A stretch of DNA of 64,000 nt from CAXTSE01 sp964246985 (GTDB lineage: Bacteria; Actinomycetota; Actinomycetes; Actinomycetales; Microbacteriaceae). Positions within the stretch are counted from its first letter, which is position 1. The number at the start of each line of letters is the position of its first letter. Made by a program: the position numbers and the translations under genes. Below are positions 40,254-48,015 of the stretch, one piece after another. Below the pieces are notes generated by a model that ran no database searches, was not told where the DNA came from, and saw nothing but the letters and a program-made list of their open reading frames with translations. Location: assembly GCA_964246985.1 (NCBI GenBank), contig CAXTSE010000008.1, positions 1 to 64,000 of the forward strand, written 5' to 3'.

Positions 40254-40709
40254 TCAGCCAAGGTGCGCCTCCTCTGCGGGCCGTGGCATCCACTCGCGCC
40301 GCGTGCCGTCGAATCCGGGTTCAGGCGTTGGGCACCCGGCGTCGGGGTACCAGTGCTCCGAGCCGATGATGTGGTCGATGTAGCGGAGCGGGCCTGAGCA
40401 GTTGGCGCATCGGCGGACAAACTTCTCCCGCTGTCGCTCGATCAGGTCCATCCACTCGGCGGATCGGCACGGGACCGAGACGGCGCCGGCTGCGAGCGCG
40501 GCGGTGCGTTTGGTGTCGGTGACGTCGAAGTGGACGTCGGGTGTGCCGGGGTGTTGGATCCAGGAGGCGCGCATGCCGAGCTGCTCGGTGGCGAAGGTGA
40601 TGAGCTCCTGCTCGGTGTCGGCCATGAGGTGGGACCAGCGGCCGGTGACCTTGCGGTTGCCGGTGGGCACGGTGGCTTGTAGGCGCATGTCGTCGACGTA
40701 GACGGTCAT
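40254..40709 (-). CDS. DUF4031-domain protein
   Basis: 151 residues. MTVYVDDMRLQATVPTGNRK, then WSHLMADTEQELITFATEQLGMRASWIQHPGTPDVHFDVTDTKR is the standard DUF4031 pattern, a small phage/actinobacterial family of unknown role. A C-terminal extension has a Cys motif (RRCANCSGPLRYIDHI ... AGCPTPEPG). 4-bp overlap with the upstream gene. Confidence 0.82.
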   Translation of the reverse strand: MTVYVDDMRLQATVPTGNRKVTGRWSHLMADTEQELITFATEQLGMRASWIQHPGTPDVHFDVTDTKRTAALAAGAVSVPCRSAEWMDLIERQREKFVRRCANCSGPLRYIDHIIGSEHWYPDAGCPTPEPGFDGTRREWMPRPAEEAHLG

Positions 40710-41143
40710 CGCTGTGCCTCGTCCAGCGCGCGGATTGTGGCACAGGGCCCGTAGGTGCGGCAGGTCGGGCACCCTGGCTCACGCGACAGAGGCGCGTCGG
40801 GCTGGCCGTAGTAGCCGTCGTGCCAACGAACGTCGCTCGGGTGCAACGCTCGCACTCGTTCGATCTGCTCGGACATAGAACGGGCTTGGGTCCGTGCCGC
40901 CTCGATGAGAGCCGCCGTTTCCAGGGACTTCCCTCGTCTGGCGTATTCCTGAGCCCACTGGTGCAAGTGGTCGATGCCCTCGTTGGAGTCGTGGGCGTCG
41001 TCGTAGCCGTACTCGTCGATCTGACGCCTCCGCTCCTCCTGGATCTGGATGCGCCACTTGGCGCGCTCGTACTCCTCGACGGAGTCGAACTGGCCGAGCT
41101 CGGTGAACAGCTTGATCGGCTGCCCGTTTGCGTTCCGGGTCAT
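40706..41143 (-). CDS. Helical hypothetical early protein with C-terminal Cys motif
   Basis: 145 residues: QFDSVEEYERAKWRIQIQEERRRQIDEYGYDDAHDSNEGIDHLHQW, helical, then EPGCPTCRTYGPCATIRALDE. The middle resembles phage dATP/dUTP pyrophosphohydrolase-like helical proteins (RRQIDEYGYD plus a D-x3-E-type run), but I cannot be sure. Early operon, overlaps on both sides. Confidence 0.6.
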   Translation of the reverse strand: MTRNANGQPIKLFTELGQFDSVEEYERAKWRIQIQEERRRQIDEYGYDDAHDSNEGIDHLHQWAQEYARRGKSLETAALIEAARTQARSMSEQIERVRALHPSDVRWHDGYYGQPDAPLSREPGCPTCRTYGPCATIRALDEAQR

Positions 41144-41496
41144 GAGCGGGCCTCCTCGGCTGCGGCCCTGTCGTCGAGCTCTTCGGCGATGAAGCGGAGG
41201 AGGATGGCGAGGGACCTTGGCTTTCCGTGGGTTGATGCTTGGAAGTTGCCCGATTCGTCAATCTCGACGCTGGCGTAGGTCGGCCCTACGGAGAAGCTCG
41301 AGCTGGCCACGACGAGCGGCATGACTGCCGTGGCCGTGGCGACGTCCGGGTCGTGGTACATGACGAGGACGGGCGCCGACGGGTCCGTCGCCGGCTTTGG
41401 TTGGGCGTTGTCGCGAATCCAGTCGACCGGGATTGCGTCCCATACCTCGCCGTTGACGGGTCGGACACGTGGTGCGTTGGCGAGCCAGTCGGTCAT
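41140..41496 (-). CDS. Hypothetical early protein
   Basis: 118 residues: MTDWLANAPRVRPVNGEVWD, PVLVMYHDPDVATATAVMPLVVASSSF, then a beta hairpin (ASVEIDESGNFQAST) and an acidic helix. Unknown family. ATGA overlaps with both neighbours. Confidence 0.6.
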   Translation of the reverse strand: MTDWLANAPRVRPVNGEVWDAIPVDWIRDNAQPKPATDPSAPVLVMYHDPDVATATAVMPLVVASSSFSVGPTYASVEIDESGNFQASTHGKPRSLAILLRFIAEELDDRAAAEEARS

Positions 41497-42140
41497 CAGA
41501 TGAGCCCTTCTGCGCGGAGTTTGGCTTCGGCCTGTTGGACGCGGAGCCACTTGGATGCGTCGCCGCCGGCGTCGGGGTGCTCGCGGCGTTGTGCCATGCG
41601 GAGGAGTTCGCGCGCGACATAGACGGTGCCGGTCTCGCCGTACTCAGCGCGGAGCCATTCGAGCGCGCCGTGAGCGGTGGTGAAGCTGGCCGGCATGGCG
41701 GATCCGGATTCGAGCTCGAGAAAGCCGCGGTACTGCTCACCTCGCTTGGTGACGCCGTACCGGTCGACCTTGCGGAGTGCTTCGAGGGCCAGGGTGATGG
41801 CGCGGAGGTTGTCCTGCCAGCTGGTGAAGGTGTCGCAGGGGTAGGACAGGTGGCCGTGTCGGGAGTCGATCGAGAAGATGACGCCGGGGTGCTCGGGCTT
41901 GGCGTCGGCGTACGGGCGGCCGTCGAGGCGGAACCTGTTCTGCGGGATCGCGACGAGCAGCTCGGCAGACTGCTGCTGTGCCGCGGTGTCGACCAGCTGA
42001 TAGATCTCGCGGTTGAGCTCCTTGAGCGTTGTGGTGAGCGGTGCGCTGAACGGTGTCGGCTTCCGCTTGTCGTGCGGGGTGAGAGTGCCGGGCCAGCTGC
42101 GGATGGGGGCGACTGTCATCGTCGAGGGCCAGTCGCTCAT
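41496..42140 (-). CDS. Early protein with J-domain-like C-terminus
   Basis: 214 residues. The N-terminal part (TTTLKELNREIYQLVDTAAQQQSAELLVAIP, then HPGVIFSIDSRHGHLSYP) is alpha/beta. The C-terminus has VARELLRMAQRREHPDAGGDASKWLRVQQAEAKL: an HPD motif followed by GG and a helix, as in J-domain proteins. It might recruit a host Hsp70 (DnaK) during phage replication. HPDAGGD motifs also occur in related phage proteins without proven chaperone role. Confidence 0.6.
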   Translation of the reverse strand: MSDWPSTMTVAPIRSWPGTLTPHDKRKPTPFSAPLTTTLKELNREIYQLVDTAAQQQSAELLVAIPQNRFRLDGRPYADAKPEHPGVIFSIDSRHGHLSYPCDTFTSWQDNLRAITLALEALRKVDRYGVTKRGEQYRGFLELESGSAMPASFTTAHGALEWLRAEYGETGTVYVARELLRMAQRREHPDAGGDASKWLRVQQAEAKLRAEGLI

Positions 42141-42358
42141 GATGCGACCGCCTCGGGGCGGTGGCGGTCACGATCGGCACGCTCCAGGTCCTCGAGCGCG
42201 GTGGTGAGCTCGGTGACCTGGCGCTGGGCCGCGTCGACGCGGCCCTGCGCATAGGCGCCCTGCCGGATCGCATCCTTCTCGTTCTCCTTCGTCTCGGCGA
42301 GCGCTGTGGTGGCGGTGGCGAGTTCGGCCTTGAGGATGGCGCGGGCGGTGTTGGTCAT
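42137..42358 (-). CDS. Small coiled-coil protein
   Basis: 73 residues, mostly one charged helix: LKAELATATTALAETKENEKDAIRQGAYAQGRVDAAQRQVTELTTALEDLER. Likely oligomeric. No known function; overlaps both neighbours by 4 bp. Confidence 0.6.
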   Translation of the reverse strand: MTNTARAILKAELATATTALAETKENEKDAIRQGAYAQGRVDAAQRQVTELTTALEDLERADRDRHRPEAVAS

Positions 42359-42654
42359 GTGGTGAGTCCTTTCGTGATGGTGCGGAGTTGGTCGTTGGAG
42401 ATGAAGCCGACGAGGGTGATCTCGATGCGGCTGTGGGCGGGTGCGGTTGCGAGTCGGTGTTCGAGCTCGGCGGGGTGCCACGTCTCGAGGTCTTGTGGTG
42501 ATGCGTGGGTGAGGCGGATCCCGGTCTCCATCACGGTGGTGTTTCCGGGTTCAATGCCGAGGGCGTCGAGTGTTTCGGCTGCGATGCGGTCGTGGCGGTC
42601 GCGGGCGGCTTGAGCAGCGCGGGCCTCGTTGGTGGGCGGGTTGATTCGGGTCAT
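42355..42654 (-). CDS. Small hypothetical early protein
   Basis: 99 residues: a helical start (NEARAAQAARDRHDRIAAETLDALG), then ETGIRLTHASPQDLETWHPAELEHRLATA and a strand-rich end (IEITLVGFISNDQLRTI). Unknown family. ATGA overlaps at both ends. Confidence 0.6.
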   Translation of the reverse strand: MTRINPPTNEARAAQAARDRHDRIAAETLDALGIEPGNTTVMETGIRLTHASPQDLETWHPAELEHRLATAPAHSRIEITLVGFISNDQLRTITKGLTT

Positions 42655-42779
42655 GGGGTCTCCTTGTGGCAGATGCAGGCGCAGAGGATCTGCTCGTCTC
42701 GGTCGAAGCACCAGGCGTCGCCGCGGCAGGCGGTGTGCTTGCCGGCTTCGCAGTCGGGGTTGACGTGGCTGTCGTGCAT
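42651..42779 (-). CDS. Very small Cys-rich protein
   Basis: 42 residues: MHDSHVNPDCEAGKHTACRG, DAWCFDRDEQILCACICHKE. Five Cys and three His suggest a zinc site. Its start overlaps the stop of the next gene by 1 bp and its stop overlaps by 4 bp, as for the other genes here, so it is very likely real. Confidence 0.6.
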   Translation of the reverse strand: MHDSHVNPDCEAGKHTACRGDAWCFDRDEQILCACICHKETP

Positions 42780-42970
42780 CAGAGGGCGTCCGCGACCCGG
42801 TTGAGCGTGATGCGGAGCTGCTCGACGGTCATGGATGCCCGGTACTCGACGTCGCCGTCCTTGGTGACGATGACGAATCCGATGACGGGGATGCCTGATG
42901 CGACGACCGCCTGCATCACCTGGTCTCCGAGGGCGACGAGCCGCGGGGGTGCTGGAGTGTTCTTGTTCAT
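42779..42970 (-). CDS. Small hypothetical early protein
   Basis: 63 residues: LVALGDQVMQAVVASGIPVIGFVIVTKDGDVEYRASMTVEQLRITL. A compact alpha/beta protein. No family recognised; coupled to both neighbours. Confidence 0.6.
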   Translation of the reverse strand: MNKNTPAPPRLVALGDQVMQAVVASGIPVIGFVIVTKDGDVEYRASMTVEQLRITLNRVADAL

Positions 42971-43335
42971 CGGGCTGCCTTCCGGGCTTGGTGGCGGGCG
43001 ATCGCACGGCGCTTGTTGATGCGTCGGCGAGCGCGGTTGGGGACGAGGCCGAGGGTCATGGCGAGGGTGACGGCTTGCTCGCCGACGGCGTAGGCGGCGT
43101 TGATGAACGTGGGCATGGCGGCGACGACTGCGGCGGTGGCGCGGTTCAAGGCGGCGAGCTGGGTGAGCGTGGCGAGTTGGTCGCGTCGGGCGTGGAGCTG
43201 CAGTAGCCGGTGGTTGAGTTCATCGGGCATGGGCTGGTCGTTGGCGGAGTATTCGGCTTCGAGGTCCTCGAGCCAGGCAAGCTCTTCGAGGAGCTGTGCA
43301 ACGGTGGTGGCGGTGAGTGCGCCGGTCTCAATCAT
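42967..43335 (-). CDS. Helical hypothetical early protein
   Basis: 122 residues: TTVAQLLEELAWLEDLEAEYSA, ELNHRLLQLHARRDQLATLTQLAALNRATAAVV, then a hydrophobic helix AAYAVGEQAVTLAMTLGLV and a very basic tail (NRARRRINKRRAIARHQ). It might associate with membrane or DNA. Unknown. Confidence 0.6.
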   Translation of the reverse strand: MIETGALTATTVAQLLEELAWLEDLEAEYSANDQPMPDELNHRLLQLHARRDQLATLTQLAALNRATAAVVAAMPTFINAAYAVGEQAVTLAMTLGLVPNRARRRINKRRAIARHQARKAAR

Positions 43336-43459
43336 CAGCGGGTGCCTTTTTGGTGAGCACGTTGCGGATCATGCCGATGGCTCCGGCAGTGCCGAGGCCG
43401 AGAAGCAGGAGGGCGGCTGCTCCTGCGAGCGCCCAGATGACGAGGTCGAGGGGGGTCAT
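43328..43459 (-). CDS. Very small membrane protein
   Basis: 43 residues with one transmembrane helix (LVIWALAGAAALLLLGLGTAGAIG) and a basic end (IRNVLTKKAPADD). The stop overlaps the next ATG by 8 bp and the start overlaps the upstream stop by 4 bp. A small early membrane protein could act in exclusion; unknown. Confidence 0.6.
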   Translation of the reverse strand: MTPLDLVIWALAGAAALLLLGLGTAGAIGMIRNVLTKKAPADD

Positions 43460-43683
43460 GTTGTGTCCTTTCGGTGGTGGTAGGTGCGGACGATGTCGGA
43501 CCAGAGGTATTGCTTGGGGGGTTGGCCGGGGCGGCCGGGTTTGCGGATGCCGCCGGTGCGCCAGCCTTCGGTGCGGGCGATGGCTGCGGTGCGTTTCTCG
43601 GACAGGCCGAGGGCTTTCGCTGCGACGTCGATGAGGACCCAGACGTGCTCGGTTCCGCCGAGGTCGTGCGGGTCATCCGGCAT
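43456..43683 (-). CDS. Small winged-helix/excisionase-like DNA-binding protein
   Basis: 75 residues: EHVWVLIDVAAKALGLSEKRTAAIARTEGWRTGGIRKPGRPGQPPKQYLWSDIVRTYHHR. DVAAKALGLSEKRT is a helix-turn-helix and the Pro/Arg-rich wing and Y-L-W-S-D-I-V helix are as in MerR-like/excisionase proteins. It could be the excision factor or a transcription regulator. Confidence 0.65.
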   Translation of the reverse strand: MPDDPHDLGGTEHVWVLIDVAAKALGLSEKRTAAIARTEGWRTGGIRKPGRPGQPPKQYLWSDIVRTYHHRKDTT

Positions 43684-44455
43684 AGGCCATCCATTCGTCG
43701 ATCTGGATGCGGTGCTCGGGGTTGATTTGGCAGAGGATCGTTGAGGGGCGATGGTCGGCTTCTTGGTCGCGGAGGATGGCAACGAGTTGACCGAGGCAGA
43801 CGACGGGGCCGAGGGTGGTGTCTTGCTCGACGTGTTGGCAGTAGTGGTCGTGGAGGCCGATGCGGCGGACGGTGGGTGCGTCGACGGCGGCGATGGCGCG
43901 TGAGCGGAGGTCGATGGCTTCGGTGAGGAGGCCGGCGCCGAGGGTCGGGTATTGGGCCAGCCACCTGTAGTGGTGCCGGCGGATGATGTCGAGGCTCAGC
44001 CGGACGTCGCCGTCGCGGCTGAGGAACATCGGGCGGTGTTGCTCGGGCGGCTGGTACGGGATGGGGGTGTGGTCGACGTTCCAGCGGCGGATCACGCGGA
44101 CGAGGAAGCCGGTCCAGTCGCGGATCCAGTAGAGAGCGGCCGCGGCCGCGGGGTTCCATGCGTCGTCGATGCCGCGCACTCCCCCGGATCGGATGGATGA
44201 CGGGTTGAGGCCCTCCTCGTCAGCGTTGGCGAGGGTCGCTGACATTGTGGGCCGGCGGACGAGGGCACGCTCGAGGCGGGGGATGTCGGCTCGAAGCTCA
44301 CCGAGGAGGTCCTGGAACCGCTGCACGTGCACGGTGCAGAGGTCGGCGCGACGGACCGCGGGGCGGGGCTCGTCGTCGGAGTTCGCACGGCGGCAGCCGG
44401 GAGCGACACACTGGGTCGCTCCGGTGGGGGTGGCGAAGGCGGGGTACGGGTTCAC
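43673..44455 (-). CDS. Zinc-finger-containing early protein
   Basis: 260 residues from a GTG overlapping the helicase stop (GTGA). N-terminal Cys motif QCVAPGCRRANSDDEPRPAVRRADLCTVHVQRF (C-x4-C ... C-x2-H), a linker, a Trp-rich middle (ALYWIRDWTGFLVRVIRRWNVD), and a helical C-terminus with HDHYCQHVEQD and LCQINPEHRIQIDEWMAY. Such proteins follow phage helicases in actinophages; function unknown. Confidence 0.65.
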   Translation of the reverse strand: MNPYPAFATPTGATQCVAPGCRRANSDDEPRPAVRRADLCTVHVQRFQDLLGELRADIPRLERALVRRPTMSATLANADEEGLNPSSIRSGGVRGIDDAWNPAAAAALYWIRDWTGFLVRVIRRWNVDHTPIPYQPPEQHRPMFLSRDGDVRLSLDIIRRHHYRWLAQYPTLGAGLLTEAIDLRSRAIAAVDAPTVRRIGLHDHYCQHVEQDTTLGPVVCLGQLVAILRDQEADHRPSTILCQINPEHRIQIDEWMAYAG

Positions 44456-46185
44456 TCGGAGGCGTCCTTGGTCGTCGGGCGTCCGAGGATCTGCTCGGCC
44501 AGGCGGCGGCCGCGGCCGATGTCGGTGGTGGCGTTGGCGAGCAGCTGTCCGTCTGGGGACACGAGGGGCTCGGATTGCTGGCGCTTGACCTGCAGGACCT
44601 CGAGGAGGCCTGGGTCGGAGCCCTCGGCGGAGTACAGGAAGTAGATGACGGGCGGGTTGTTTTCGTCGAGGTTGTCGCGGCGGAGGCGGCCGATGGCCTG
44701 CTCGTGCACTTGCGGGGACCAGTCGAGCTCTCCGAAGACGCCGATGTGGGAGACCTTCTGGAGGCCGTCGACGCCGGCGCCTGAGCGGAGGCTCATGATC
44801 AGGATCCGGCAGTCGGTCCCGTCGTCGGCGTAGGGAGCCGTGAAGGCGAGCTCGGCGTCGCGCTTCTGCTTGGGAGACTCGGAGCCGGTGTAGAGGCGGG
44901 GGTTGAAGTCGGCGAGCGCGGGCATCCAGATGTCGTAGACGTCTCGGTGCCATCCCCACATGACGACGCGGGTCTCGGAGTCGAGAAGTCGGCGGACGAA
45001 CTCGGCGACGAAGGGTGCCTTGTCGATGCCGGTGGCGCGGCGGAGTCGCTTGTCAAGCTCGCTCGAGGCCTGCATCTTCTCAAGGTTGGTGCTGTGGTCG
45101 GAGAGGATCTGCTCGGCGAGCGCGCGGGAGTCAGCCTTCGCCCGTGCGAGCTCGAGCCCTTCGGAGTCGACGAGGGTGGGGACCTTGATGGTGAGGGGCA
45201 GCTCGCGTCCGACTTCGGTGCGGGTGCGGCCGAGCATGAGGCCGGATTCGCGGAGGTAGGAGCCGAGGGCGTGGGGGTCTTCGACCTTGAGCTGCCCTCC
45301 GGGGCCGGTGCCGCCGCCCCATTCGCGTGCGAATTCCTCGCGGGTGCCGAGTTCTCCGGGGGCGAGGATGTCGTAGATGTTCCAGATCTCGCCGCCGTAG
45401 TTGTAGACGGGGGTGGCGGTGAGGCCGAGGGAGTACTCGGATTCGGCGACGACGAGGGCGGCGGACTTGCCCTTGTCGGTGGCGACGCCGTTGCGGAGCT
45501 CCTGGACCTCGTCGAAGACGACGGTCTTGACCTTCCCGGCGATGTGGCCGGCCCACCCGACGAGCTTCGAGTAGGGGACGACGAGGACGTCGGGCATGTT
45601 GCCGGCGGCGATCGACGGGGGCGGGGTGCCCTTCTTGGCTATCTGGAAGGTGAAGTCGGGGAACGCCTCGGCGGCTTCGGTCTCCCACCTGGGCGGCAGG
45701 TGCGTCGGCGGGACGATCAGGGCGGGGCGGGCGTCGGCGTGCATGACTCCGAGGAGGCCGGTGAATGTCTTCCCGAGCCCCACCTCGTCGGTGAGCAGCA
45801 GTCGGCGGCGAGCGCGGAGCAGGTCGATGGCGAGCAGCTGATAGTCGCGCGGGGTCTTCGCGGGTTCGAAGGGCAGTGCGAGGCGGGCGGTGCGGTGGCC
45901 GATGATGTCGTCGACGAGCTGCTCGATGCGGGCACGTTCGCCGGCGCCCTGGTGGAGGCGGTCGTAGGAGCGGGCGTCGGCTGCCTCGAGGGGGAACCGG
46001 GTCATGAACCAGGCGAGGTCGGCGCAGACCTCGTCGGTGTCGGCGATGACGATCGCGCGGGTGCGGGTCAGCTGCACCTTGCCGAAGACGCGGCGAGCGC
46101 GCATCCGGATGGCGGGGTCGAGCATCAGGGTCCAGTACCGTCGGTCGCCGTTGACGGTGTGGTGGTAGGTGCCGTGGGTCTTCAT
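44452..46185 (-). CDS. SNF2-type DEAD/DEAH helicase
   Basis: 577 residues. RDYQLLAIDLLRARRRLLLTDEVGLGKT contains the Q-like motif and Walker A (DEVGLGKT); VVFDEVQELRN is motif II; LGLTATPVYN is motif III; C-terminal RecA domain has VVMWGWHRDV, LIMSLRSGAGVDGLQ and EQAIGRLRRD (motif VI). It is a DNA translocase/helicase for phage replication or recombination. It overlaps the nuclease-like gene upstream by 4 bp, so the two probably act together. Confidence 0.88.
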   Translation of the reverse strand: MKTHGTYHHTVNGDRRYWTLMLDPAIRMRARRVFGKVQLTRTRAIVIADTDEVCADLAWFMTRFPLEAADARSYDRLHQGAGERARIEQLVDDIIGHRTARLALPFEPAKTPRDYQLLAIDLLRARRRLLLTDEVGLGKTFTGLLGVMHADARPALIVPPTHLPPRWETEAAEAFPDFTFQIAKKGTPPPSIAAGNMPDVLVVPYSKLVGWAGHIAGKVKTVVFDEVQELRNGVATDKGKSAALVVAESEYSLGLTATPVYNYGGEIWNIYDILAPGELGTREEFAREWGGGTGPGGQLKVEDPHALGSYLRESGLMLGRTRTEVGRELPLTIKVPTLVDSEGLELARAKADSRALAEQILSDHSTNLEKMQASSELDKRLRRATGIDKAPFVAEFVRRLLDSETRVVMWGWHRDVYDIWMPALADFNPRLYTGSESPKQKRDAELAFTAPYADDGTDCRILIMSLRSGAGVDGLQKVSHIGVFGELDWSPQVHEQAIGRLRRDNLDENNPPVIYFLYSAEGSDPGLLEVLQVKRQQSEPLVSPDGQLLANATTDIGRGRRLAEQILGRPTTKDASE

Positions 46186-46550
46186 AGTCCTGCCGTGACG
46201 TAGGTGACGAGGCGGAGCGGCTTGCCGTTCAGCTCGGTGGGGAGGCGGTGGTGCTTGGCGACTGTGGTGACGAGGATCAGGGCGTCGAGGGAGGGGTGGT
46301 CGGCGTACCGGGTCAGCTGACGGAGGACGTCGTCGCGGTGGCCGGCGATCTTGACCTCGATGCCGATCGTTGAGTCGGCGATGATGGCCAGAAGGTCGAT
46401 CCGGTCGTGCTCGGTGAGGCGGTACTCACGGATCGTGGTGATGCCGGCCAGCTCGAGCGCGTCCTCGAGCTGCGCCTGGAGGGTGTACTCGTCGATGTAG
46501 AACGGGGTCACCTGTTCCAGGGCGTGGACGACGCGCTCGAGCTCGGTCAT
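46182..46550 (-). CDS. PD-(D/E)XK nuclease-like protein
   Basis: 122 residues. The centre EYRLTEHDRIDLLAIIADSTIGIEVKIAGHRDDVLRQL has the D ... E-x-K catalytic pattern of the restriction-enzyme fold (Asp in RIDLL, Glu-Val-Lys in IEVKI). It lies between the ParB-like gene and the helicase, and may form a helicase-nuclease pair. Activity is inferred from the motif. Confidence 0.75.
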   Translation of the reverse strand: MTELERVVHALEQVTPFYIDEYTLQAQLEDALELAGITTIREYRLTEHDRIDLLAIIADSTIGIEVKIAGHRDDVLRQLTRYADHPSLDALILVTTVAKHHRLPTELNGKPLRLVTYVTAGL

Positions 46551-46552
46551 GG

Positions 46553-47926
46553 TCAGGCGACCTGGGTGGCGGTGCCCTGGACGACTCGCTCCTCGAGCTC
46601 GGAGAGCGTGTAGCCCCAGCGGGACAGCTGCACGAGGTGCTTCTGCGCGCGGGTGCTGCGCCATCCGGACTTCGCGAAGTCGCGCTCATCCTCGGGCCAA
46701 GTCAGGGCGAAGGCGATCAGCAATGTCGGCGCCTTGGTCGGTGACGCTTGCAACCACGTCGCGAGGCTCTCGGCCTCGTTGATCCCCAGGACCGCCTTCA
46801 TGAAGAACTGATGACGGGCGGGCTCGCTTGCGGTCGCGAAGTGATTGGCGACGTACAGCTCCCATCCGCCGGGCAGCTCGCGTCGCTGCAGAAGCTCGCG
46901 GATGAACGCGAGGCGGACTTCCGTGGCCGGCTGCCACAGCTTGTTATTCGCCAGGGTCAGTCGGCGCAGTGCTGCGGCCGCGTCAGCCTCGGGCGTGCCA
47001 GGCTCCGGCTTGCTGTCGGTGTTCTTGTACGGGTCGATGTGGCCTGCTGATTTCCAGTCGGAGCAGAGCTCCAGCTTCTCGACCTTCGGCTGCCTTTCAC
47101 CACCGCCCACGTACTGCCAGTTGACCTCGATCGACACGACGCGGTTCGGGCAGTCGGCGTGGCTCTTCACCGTGAGGCTCTTGCCCTTGCTGTCGCGGAG
47201 GTAGTCGATCCGCCGCGCGGCGCCCGCCTTGTCGCTGTATCCGGAGGTCTCCCCTTCCCAGATGGTCAGGCCCTCCGCCTCGAGGTCGGTGCGCTTCTCC
47301 GTCGTCAGTCGATCGATGAGACGCGCCTGCCGGATCTGCGACGCGGTGTGGTCGAACTGGCCGGTCTTGACCGACTCGGCGAGCGCCGTGACCTCGAGCG
47401 GGTTGTCTTCGAATTCGAGGATGACGGCTGCCTGGTCGAGGGTGAGCTGGTGTTCGACCATTGCCTTGCCGGCGACGTCGGATTGGGCGACGGAGACGGC
47501 GAGCTCGACGCGCTTCTTGGGCAGGTTGGTCTTGCGTGAGATGTTGTCGGCGGACATGCCGAGGAGGGCGAGCTGGCCGAACGCGTTGGTGTGTTCGCCG
47601 TCGGTGAGGTCTTCGCGGTGGTCGTTGACGACGAGCTGCTCGATGATGCGTGCTTCGGCCGAGGCGCGTTCGGTGACGACGATGACGGGGACTTGCTCGA
47701 TGCCGGCTTCGAGGGCGGCGAGGGTGCGTCGCTGTCCGTCGAGGACCGCGAGGTCGCCGGCGATCTCTTCGACGAGGATGGGGACGAGGACGCCGTGCTG
47801 CTTGATGTTCGCGACGAAGGTCTTGTCGACCTTGGTGTCGGCGCGAACGTTCGCGGCGATGACGAGACTGCCGGGCGGCACGAGACGGGCGTCGGGTGCG
47901 GCCTGCGCGGGGGCCTGGGTGGTCAT
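46553..47926 (-). CDS. ParB/Spo0J-like DNA-binding protein
   Basis: 457 residues from the ATG at 47926, which has AGGAG 7 nt upstream; a GTG at 48019 coupled to the upstream gene would add 31 residues. The ParB N-terminal domain has VRADTKVDKTFVANIKQHGV, AVLDGQRRTLAALEAG, and a helix-turn-helix-like segment DNISRKTNLPKKRVELAVSVAQ. The C-terminal 250 residues (with YVGGGERQPKVEKLELC) are specific to actinophages. Such proteins in early operons may regulate transcription or replication; no ParA is present, so plasmid-like partition is unlikely. Confidence 0.8.
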   Translation of the reverse strand: MTTQAPAQAAPDARLVPPGSLVIAANVRADTKVDKTFVANIKQHGVLVPILVEEIAGDLAVLDGQRRTLAALEAGIEQVPVIVVTERASAEARIIEQLVVNDHREDLTDGEHTNAFGQLALLGMSADNISRKTNLPKKRVELAVSVAQSDVAGKAMVEHQLTLDQAAVILEFEDNPLEVTALAESVKTGQFDHTASQIRQARLIDRLTTEKRTDLEAEGLTIWEGETSGYSDKAGAARRIDYLRDSKGKSLTVKSHADCPNRVVSIEVNWQYVGGGERQPKVEKLELCSDWKSAGHIDPYKNTDSKPEPGTPEADAAAALRRLTLANNKLWQPATEVRLAFIRELLQRRELPGGWELYVANHFATASEPARHQFFMKAVLGINEAESLATWLQASPTKAPTLLIAFALTWPEDERDFAKSGWRSTRAQKHLVQLSRWGYTLSELEERVVQGTATQVA

Positions 47927-48015
47927 GGTGTTCTCCTGTTTTGTGGGGGTGAAGCGGACTTTGCGGGCGTTGATGCGGTCGCGGAGCCACCTGTTAGTGG
48001 GCGGCGCGTAGATGG

